DNA of 64,000 nt from Anastrepha obliqua (taxonomy: Eukaryota > Arthropoda > Insecta > Diptera > Tephritidae): NCBI RefSeq assembly GCF_027943255.1, contig NC_072896.1:119381879-119445878 (forward strand), given 5' to 3'. The notes beneath the pieces were generated by a model, which saw nothing but the letters and a program-made list of their open reading frames with translations, did not search any database and was not told the origin of the DNA. Of this stretch, positions 57,331 to 64,000 are shown in pieces; position 1 is the first letter of the stretch; each line of letters opens with the position of its first letter. The translations under genes and the position numbers were made by a program.

Positions 57331-57679
57331 ACTGTACCGGAAAAGTAAATTCTTCCAAAAATAACAAGGTTTTTACTTATATCTGGCGCTAAATTTAGAT
57401 TTTGAGCTTTGATGTCTTATAGCAGAATTTTATGGCAAGCATTTATGTGGTACATTTGACCCGCTACCCAGGGGTGTTATAAATATTTTTTGTCCTTATT
57501 CGCAAAATACGCATCTATTGAGGAGTTAGAGGGTTAAAATGTTTTAAAAAATGTTTCATTATCATAGTTCCTCGAGCTCCGTTGCAGAGCATAGAGCCAA
57601 AGCAAAATATTTTTACTCCTTTCAGTTCCCTGTTTTGGCTTGTACTTGCTGCCATGTCAGGTTTTTGTTCACAGCTTTT

Positions 57680-57880
57680 ATTTCATTTTCGATGCAACGG
57701 CGCCATGAGCCCCTAGGTCTGCTTCCGTTTCACTGACCATGGGAATTCTAGTCTAGTGCTTGTCTGCTGATCTCCGTACGCCTCCCTTGCGTAGTGTATG
57801 GCCGAGCCACCTCCACTTGAGCTCTCTTATATCTTGCGCCATCGGTTTTTAGTGGCATCGGCGGTGTATGTCGACGTTTG
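57680..57880 (-). pseudogene. Non-LTR retrotransposon 3' fragment (RTE-like)
   Basis: The minus strand reads ELKWRWLGHTLRKGGV and, after a frame change, RQALD.NSHGQ.NGSRPRGSWRR. This matches the WIGHTLRK...WNPQG..RGRP...WRR ending seen at 14390-14540. It is short and broken. Confidence 0.78.
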
Positions 57881-57889
57881 ATATCCAAT

Positions 57890-59455
57890 TGGCTGGCCAC
57901 CAAATGTATAGGATGTACAAAACTGTTTCCCGTTTTTTTTAGGTAGAACTGCGGAATATCTAAGACGGACGGATCACATAGTTTCTTGTGTAATTTACCC
58001 AAAATTGTGCAAGAGGATGAAAACTTTGATGCCTCTAAAATAAAATTCTGACGTAAACTGTCAAATCGCCGAAAAAAGTATATCTTGTTTTGTGTCCTCT
58101 CTACCAGAATCCATTTGCGGAACCTTGTTATTTTTTCAATTTTATTTTTCTGTTCTATTCAGTTTTATTTGATTTATTGCCACAAACCTACACTTGTTCT
58201 GTAGCAAAACAAGCCAATAATGAGGAAATTTCTAAGCGCGCACTTCCTTCTCCATAGCGATTAGAAAAATATTAAAAATTATATGTAATTAACTAATAAA
58301 CAGGTTGCAATTAACAAATCAGACAAAATGGCAATAGAAGAAACACAAATTAAAAACAGTGGGTCGAGAGCGATCGGGCTTCCCACAATCGAAAAACAAC
58401 GAAAAACACTGCAAACCACTTGTCGGACGAAACAAATTATGCCAAAAGTAAAACAATAGTAAATGTGAAACTACCGATTCATGCATCAAAACAAAAGGCC
58501 AGACCAAATGAAACGCCAGCCAGACAATTAAATGAATTCACAAAAGCAAAAATAATGCACAGTTACATACGTACATGTACTAGTATGTATGTTTGTATGC
58601 GATGAAGGAAAATATGCCGAAGAAATGAAAGAAAATTTGAAAAATTATACAAATAACCTTGAAGGTCTAGTGTTAGGGAGCCACCAGAGGGGCCACCACT
58701 CGTGTGCATTTTGGTTTTGGCGCGCAAAGCCAAGCTATGCAATAATAAAAATCAGCTGTGCTGAACAGTGACAGAGGAAACCGAGAAAAACACAAAGCAA
58801 CAGAAGGCGATGAGTAGCAACAAAAAACGCAAAACAGGCAAAAACAGCAAAACAGCAATAAAAATAAGCTGAAAGCCGCAGGCACGGCTGAGATGGAAAT
58901 TGAAACTGTAATGTAAACTAAAGTGAAGCGTGCACAGCAAAGCCTAGACAAGGCGTAGAGCGAGACATGCGAGACAGAAGCACAATGAAAGCGAAACACC
59001 ACAGCTGTGTGACGTTACAATCCGGCTTTAATTGGAGCGGCGACGCTGCGCAACGCTGGCTATACGGCCAGCTTAGACTTCAATTTCTGTTTGCATGCGG
59101 CTGCACCTTAGCGGAGCTGATCATACAACGGCTGCGCGTGGCGCTTGCCCGGCGGCTGGCAGCTAACAAACGTTTGGCCAAGCTAAGCTTCGCTCGCTCA
59201 TAGCTTGCCTGTATTTTATTATTTTTTTTTTTTTCCAAAATTTTTTTAGTTATTTGTTTTTGATTTGTGTTTTTTTTTTCGCTTGTTTTTTTGTTTTTTG
59301 TTTTGTCTGCCTTTGCTGCTCCTCGTGTAGCGCGTTTTTGTTGTTGCCGTCGAGAAAAATTGAAAGCCTCACAAAAGTGAGCTGCACGCCGTGAGTCGAA
59401 CGGAGAAGTCAAGCGACACTCGACGCGATTTAGTGTTCACAAAAGTTTCTTATGC
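57890..59455. other. Probable host DNA upstream of the exon at 60122
   Basis: Base composition rises toward balanced between about 58960 and 59210, unlike the AT-rich repeats. No repeat family is recognised. Open frames on both strands overlap each other and show no domain. It may hold upstream regulatory sequence. Confidence 0.4.
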
Positions 59456-59489
59456 TCAGCAGAGCGGACGTGTAGTGCGGCAAAAGTCA
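59456..59489 (+). promoter_or_regulatory. Candidate Inr plus DPE core promoter
   Basis: CTCAGCA at 59456-59461 gives a partial initiator (TCA+1G). At exactly +28 to +32 from A59458 is AGTCA (59485-59489), which fits the fly DPE consensus RGWYV. No TATA box is evident at -30. The position, about 660 bp before the start codon, is reasonable for a 5' UTR. Confidence 0.3.
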
Positions 59490-59936
59490 AAATATTTAAC
59501 AAAGCGGCAGGCTCCTCGGGCAGTAGCGAAATTAAAATAAATAAATATCCATACAAATCCCCACCTGGACACAAACTCACTTACACTCGCACACACACGC
59601 GCACGCATACATAGAAATTCACGCACAGTTCTTTTGCGGTATTGATTTCGAATTGATTTTGTTGTGATTTTCTTTTGCATTTGAGCCATTCGCATTTTCG
59701 AAACTCCTTGCGAAATTTTCACGTAGTTGGTGCGAACAAGAAAAAATATACAAGATTTTGTGTTTTTTTGTTGTTTTGTTATATGACTTTCTGTGTTTTG
59801 TGCAAATTAGTTTTGTGAAGTTTTCCGTGGAAATCAGAACATTTTTTGATGAACAAATTTTTTTGAACAGTGTTTGAAAATAATCGAAAAAATTTACGAA
59901 AATCTGCCTTTAGCTTAAAACAACGCAGCAAAGAGT

Positions 59937-59942
59937 GTAAGT
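59937..59942 (+). other. Possible 5' UTR splice donor
   Basis: GTAAGT follows CAAAGAGT at the end of the region downstream of the candidate promoter. If used, it would make a noncoding first exon; the acceptor before 60122 is not clear, so the transcript could also be unspliced here. Confidence 0.3.
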
Positions 59943-60121
59943 TAACGACGTTTTTTCTGGTTTTTGTTATGATCTATGAAAAAACTAAAGCAATTTGAAC
60001 AACTCAAATTTTTTGCCCTGTGCTACGCAGCCAAACATTTTCGTTTATGTGAAACTGAAAATTGAAATAACTAAATTTTTTTGTGTTCTATTATTAAATC
60101 AAAAACGAAGTAATTGTGAAA

Positions 60122-60325
60122 ATGGTGAATAACAACAACAACGCTCAAGCTAATGGCGGCATATCCAATGGCCATTTACCGAATGGACATTTGGTGGCTG
60201 CAGCAGCGCCAGCACCAGCAGCAACGTCAACATTGCAGTCCTTCCTTACCAGCGCCTGGAGTTGGGCGGACGCCATACGAGATTTCATGTGGTTCATTAT
60301 CTGTTCCATTGGCTATATTGTGCAG
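60122..60325 (+). CDS. First coding exon of an unidentified host gene (68 codons)
   Basis: The ATG at 60122 has A at -3 and an in-frame stop upstream (60095-60097), so it is a natural start. The exon ends CAG/GTGAGT with the donor at 60326, exactly after codon 68 (phase 0). The protein begins with a low-complexity Asn/Gly/Ala/Pro-rich segment (residues 1-36), typical of insect N-termini, then LQSFLTSAWSWADAIRDF and a hydrophobic stretch MWFIICSIGYIV (about 56-67) that looks like a membrane segment or signal anchor cut by the intron. I do not recognise the family. The next exon is not in the 3.7 kb that follows as far as I can tell. Cleaner codon structure than anything else in the window. Confidence 0.75.
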
Positions 60326-60533
60326 GTGAGTGGCGTGTAAAAATATATTTTTCTGTTTCACAAGTAAACATAGTACAAGATATGCATGTATCCTAGGACA
60401 AGAAAAAAATGTTAGCCATACATAAAATCAAATTCTGTTAACGTTAGAAAGAAATGAATGCTGCACTTTTGCCCTTTATCGCACACCCTTCTCGTCTGAG
60501 AAGACTCCTACTGAAATTTTATGCGTGATATTT
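60326..60533 (+). other. Start of a long intron
   Basis: It follows the GTGAGT donor. In-frame read-through stops after SGV. The rest of the window to the right, full of repeats on both strands, is presumably within this intron. Confidence 0.55.
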
Positions 60534-60648
60534 TTGTGGAACATTTTAACCCTCCAAAGACCTCACAAACTTAATGTTTTTCAGGTTTTTGAAAATATGG
60601 GTCAATATGACCCCCACGCGTGTCAAATATTGGGTTGAAATGTACTAC
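60534..60648. repeat. ~110 bp palindromic repeat, second locus
   Basis: The left end GGAACATTTTAACCCTCC and the right end (reverse-complemented) GTAGTACATTTCAACCCA pair. The core at 60599-60613 is GGGTCAATATGACCC. The layout matches 22521-22631. Confidence 0.65.
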
Positions 60649-61098
60649 AAAAATATGCGCCATTAAATTTTATTATAAACCTTTGAAGACAATATTTATG
60701 GTAAATGTAGTTTTATAAAAGTTTTTTCAAATAATTTGAAGCAACTTGAGTCCAAGAGAAAACTTCAATGAAATGTTTAGTGAACCAAAATGGTAGACCT
60801 CTTACTATTCTACACTTCTTACTCTTTCAAAACTGCTGTGTTTGATTTCATTAGTTTTGGTTTATGAGGCACCAATTAATTTTCTATTACTTCAAAAAAT
60901 CTGAGGCACATTTGTGTTGTCGAATGCGGATGGTCCACTAGAACAAATTTCAAGTAGATTTTAATTAGAATTTTTTTTTTTATTTTTTTGAAAGAATGTT
61001 GTTTTTTACATATGACTGGTGAATTCTGCGATTTTCCTGTAAAAAAACAATATATTGAATTTATAAAGAATAAAAATGAAGCTCAGCTATAATATAAA
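60649..61098. other. Sequence with no recognised feature
   Basis: AT-rich; no gene. Confidence 0.4.
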
Positions 61099-61435
61099 AT
61101 ACGAGGGTCATTTGAAAAATCCCCGCAAAGTCCGAGAGATGGCGCTAGCGGCGCATATCGAGGTTATGTTCAGTTAGAAGCATCTCTTGCAAGAACACAC
61201 TCCAAGTTTCAGCCAGATCGGTTTATTTATTTGTGCTTGACATTCTTTTGTATCGAGGAAGTCGAGTTATTTTCAAATAAAACCCTTTCCATCACGACTA
61301 CGTACCAGTTCACTTCGCAAAAGTTGTGGACGCAAAATTAATGAAAAAAGTCATCCAACTCGATTCACATCCCCTCTATTCTTCTGACATGGCTTCCTCA
61401 GATCCTTCGAACTACTATTTGCTTGTACTTATATG
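61099..61435 (+). mobile_element. Mariner fragment with one terminal repeat
   Basis: It starts TACGAGGGTCATTTGAAAAA, a common mariner end, followed by GAGATGGCGCTAGCGGCGC. It jumps to the transposase C-terminal SSDMASSDPSNYYL, a decayed YSPDLAPSDYYLF motif, near 61380-61425. The right terminal repeat is missing; the element is replaced by retrotransposon sequence from about 61440. Confidence 0.7.
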
Positions 61436-61439
61436 AGAT

Positions 61440-61930
61440 CCAAGACACCGCGGAACTGGTTAATTGCGGATCAACGGTCACCACACGGGGCCAGAGCCAA
61501 TAATTGGAAACAATTCTGCAGGAATCATGAATTGGATCAGCGATTATGTGTGTAATTTACAGAAAGAACAGCGATCTGTGGAATTACAAGAACAGAAAGC
61601 TGACGAACTTTCTTCTAAAACTTGACAGAAAATACGTTCGGTTGCTTGTCGATATTATTACAGGGCACAATCCATGGGGTCAGCATATGACCACCATTGG
61701 AATCATTGAGAAGCCGATTTGCTTGTCTTTCTTAGCGGAGGATAGCACTGAGCATTTTCACTGTGAGTGTCCTGCATTTGCTAGAGCAAGGGTATGAATT
61801 TTGGGTGCCGATGTCATGAGAATGAGTAAAATTCGAGCTCTCAAATTGGAGTATATTTTCAGATAGGCCAAATAATCTGGAAAATTCTCACAGGACTAAC
61901 TATCTCTGTCTCTATTCTACCTCTTTCTTT
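61440..61930 (+). pseudogene. Non-LTR retrotransposon RNase H tail
   Basis: It opens with a GPEPIIG..SAGIMNWISDYV segment. Then comes a long frame (61546-61797) with KLTNFLLKLDRKYVRLLVD, IITGHNPWGQHMTTIGI, and the tail STEHFHCECPAFARARV. This is the post-RNase H part of a jockey/I-like element, distinct from the family at 21705. A stop after ARARV and later frame breaks leave it dead. Confidence 0.82.
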
Positions 61931-62380
61931 CTGTAACTTTTGTCCTTGCCTCCTTGACTATCAACCATTTTACTTTCCAGCGCTTCGAATACAATGAGAT
62001 TTTTAGCCTGTGTTTTTGGAGTTACCATTCGCTCGTGCCATCTTGGGACGCCTTTTTCAAATTTAAAATTTCTTTTTTCTATTTGTTACCAATTTAAAGA
62101 AATCACTGGCAGAATAAAGGATTTTTCAAACGAGAAGGTGATTAGAAAAACGTAAGACTATTTTTCAGACTTGGGCAAAACCCATTATTCGGAAGGAATC
62201 AACAAACTAGAACAGCATTGGACGAAGTGTAAAAGCCTAAAACGAGACTATGCCGAAAAATAACACAAGAGTTTTCCCTTTTTAATTTTGTACAAACTTT
62301 TGAAACGACCCCTCTCAGTACTGCTTAGACAGAAAATCTACAGAAGATAAAAATCTAGCAGAAGATGAAAAAATTAATAA
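61931..62380. other. Sequence with no recognised feature
   Basis: No gene or known repeat. Confidence 0.4.
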
Positions 62381-62382
62381 TT

Positions 62383-62601
62383 GACGCGTACACTTCCGTT
62401 AGGTGTTTGGCCGTTTGATGTTATTCCACAAATAGATGGATCTACAGTTTTAAGCATACTCCGTATGACAGATATTTTTATGAGGAACTTTTTCATGACA
62501 GAAATACACTCGGAGTTTGCCATTACCTGCCGAAGGGCAGCCAAAATTAGAAAACAAAGTGTTCCATAATTTTGCTGTTGCATGCACGGAGACTCGAACC
62601 T
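62383..62601 (-). mobile_element. SINE, diverged copy
   Basis: In reverse it carries the family body CACTCGGAGTTTGCCATTAC, ATGAGGAACTTTTTCATGAC, ATTCCACAAATAGATGGATC and the end TTGACGCGTACAC. The head is degraded but GAGACTCGAACC preserves a B-box-like site. Confidence 0.85.
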
Positions 62602-63650
62602 AAGCACTTTTTTGCATTATCTTAGCTATTTTGAATCTTTTTAAGACCTTTCCATATAACCTGAATGATAATCGTAATACCAGAACTAAATGGAATAAAG
62701 AAAATTCTTATTCGTGGTTTGTTTTCGTAAATTGAAGAAAAAAATAAAAAATTAAATTAGTTGTCCAATTTTGTTATTCATAAAATAAATTTAAGGGGTA
62801 GGATAAAAAAAACCGTGCGTATGAGGGCCTACAAAGCTTAGCAGCAGTTGTTCCACATCACACGAAAATTTCATTATATTCCTCTGTGTCAGAGTCGCCC
62901 TCTTGGAAAAGCATGCGGGTTGATGTTTGATGCAATGTGGCTTTTATCCGCATGCAAGGCAGGACATTTGGTGTCATTTTTTTTTTTTTTGTTCTAATAA
63001 CATCGGTAGCTCTTTGGGAGTCAAGGTTGAACCAATATGTGCATTTCTCCTACGAAACAACTTACTGAAAATTATTTATCTCTCATAAACAGCATCAATA
63101 AAAATGAATAACTATTTCTCATTAAACAGCGTGTACTCATAACCATAAATCGTCTAGAAATTATAATAGAAAAATAGCTGTAACTCATGTAAATGTGCAA
63201 ATTTTTTACTACCACCTGAGTGTGCACAAAGCTTGCAAACAGTTTTTAATATTTTAGTTACATTTATTAATTAGCAGCAACCCAACAACATTTCGCAATA
63301 CTCACAATTAGCAACAAATTATTTTACAATGTATTTTCGTGTCAATACAAACAAACGAGGACCGTTCAGCTATGCATTCGGGCCAACACAGAAGTTTAAA
63401 TGCATTCGACACACTGAAATTGAGTTAGACAGACGACAGACAAATAAACAAATCCATAACTTAGACGTTGAGCCAATGCCACCTAAGTCAAATGCAGTTA
63501 AGCAAACAAAAATTGATTAAAAAAGGTGATAAAAACAAACTAAGTAGTAAAAAATTTACTTCAAGAAGACATTTTGCTGGCCATAAAAACAGACAACTAA
63601 TGAAGTGTGAAGGCTACTAGTATCAGTGGTAGCCATCTCACGTGCATTGA
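62602..63650. other. Sequence with no recognised feature
   Basis: A T-run at 62978 and AT-rich stretches; a 63-codon frame at 63329 has no recognised motif. Confidence 0.4.
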
Positions 63651-63654
63651 TACG

Positions 63655-63900
63655 CTAGCGAGCATAACCACTTACATGGGTCACAAGTCATAGGTGTGCA
63701 ACTGGGAACGAAGTGGCAGATGCATTGGCGAGAGAGGTTGTGGACTCGTTATTAATAGGATACAAGCCCTTCCTTTGCTATGGCATAACACCCCATCAAG
63801 GAAAGGTTGCATATAGTCAGCGCAACCCAGCTCTATCTTAGGTTTGCTAAGGCAATTTGGTTTGGATGAGTAGGGGCCAAAAAAGGCCATGAGGCCGAAG
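63655..63900 (+). pseudogene. Non-LTR retrotransposon RNase H end fragment
   Basis: The frame reads TWVTSHRCATGNEVADALAR and then IGYKPFLCYGI, the last RNase H motif (WVPSH.G..GNE.AD.LAR with the final catalytic Asp) followed by the usual PEPFLG-type linker. It stops at a TAG near 63840. 5' and 3' limits are unclear; AT-rich sequence follows to the window end. Confidence 0.72.
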
Positions 63901-64000
63901 TGCGAACCTCACTCAGTACGTACTAATTTTTTTATATTTTGATATTTAAAATTTTTTTCGATTTATACCATATAAATCAAACTTTAAAAATATATACAAA

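Noticed and set aside
58673..59002. Hydrophobic Phe/Leu/Cys-rich minus-strand frame of 109 codons
   Set aside because: It is the reverse of an AAAC/AAC-rich stretch, which makes such text by chance.
58967..59203. 78-codon plus-strand frame in the more GC-rich region
   Set aside because: No splice donor follows in frame and no domain is seen; better explained as upstream regulatory DNA.
1..64000. LTR retrotransposon or endogenous virus
   Set aside because: No long direct terminal repeats, primer-binding site, protease or integrase motifs were seen; all RT and RNase H text fits non-LTR elements.

Overview
The window looks like repeat-rich euchromatin of a higher fly, possibly a tephritid fruit fly; the species call is an inference. 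It is AT-rich and eukaryotic: a nuclear tRNA-Val gene, a coding exon ending in a GT splice donor, TA-flanked Tc1/mariner elements, non-LTR retrotransposon pieces, a Helitron and tRNA-derived SINEs. No operon, bacterial gene, CRISPR array, LTR retroelement or virus was recognised.

Layout. (1) 1-9.1 kb: a ~122 bp satellite with a six-monomer higher-order repeat is split at one TA dinucleotide by a 6.7 kb block. The block has a directly repeated Tigger/pogo-like element at each end (1549-2551 and 7055-8237). Between them lie a non-LTR RNase H remnant broken by a hAT element with a perfect 8 bp target duplication, a small MITE and tRNA-Val(TAC). (2) 9.1-12.2 kb: a dead Tc1 transposase, then an RTE-type retrotransposon with a 9 bp target duplication. 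(3) 12388-33110 and 33111-53832: a nearly identical head-to-tail duplication of 20.7 kb. Reading the two units side by side I found three homopolymer length changes and two substitutions. (4) 53.8-58 kb: a full-length SINE with a 12 bp target duplication and retrotransposon tails. (5) 58-60.5 kb: the only region that looks like an ordinary host gene, with a candidate promoter and a 68-codon first coding exon at 60122-60325. (6) 60.5-64 kb: more repeats.

The duplicated unit is built from nested elements. An internally deleted Helitron sits in the terminal repeat of an older inverted-repeat element. A mariner-like element and a SINE sit in a retrotransposon 3' end. One TIR element with conserved but unfamiliar proteins contains a second TIR element with 106 bp ends. 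A dimeric 118/120 bp tandem array appears to be made of transposon-end sequence. Nearly every transposon ORF is a deletion derivative or broken; the longest intact reading frame is the RT/C-terminal part of the RTE at 10914-12086.

The genes do not form a pathway. The window is best read as host sequence (the tRNA and the exon near 60.1 kb) in a dense mosaic of elements, reshaped by one large recent duplication or an assembly error that imitates one.
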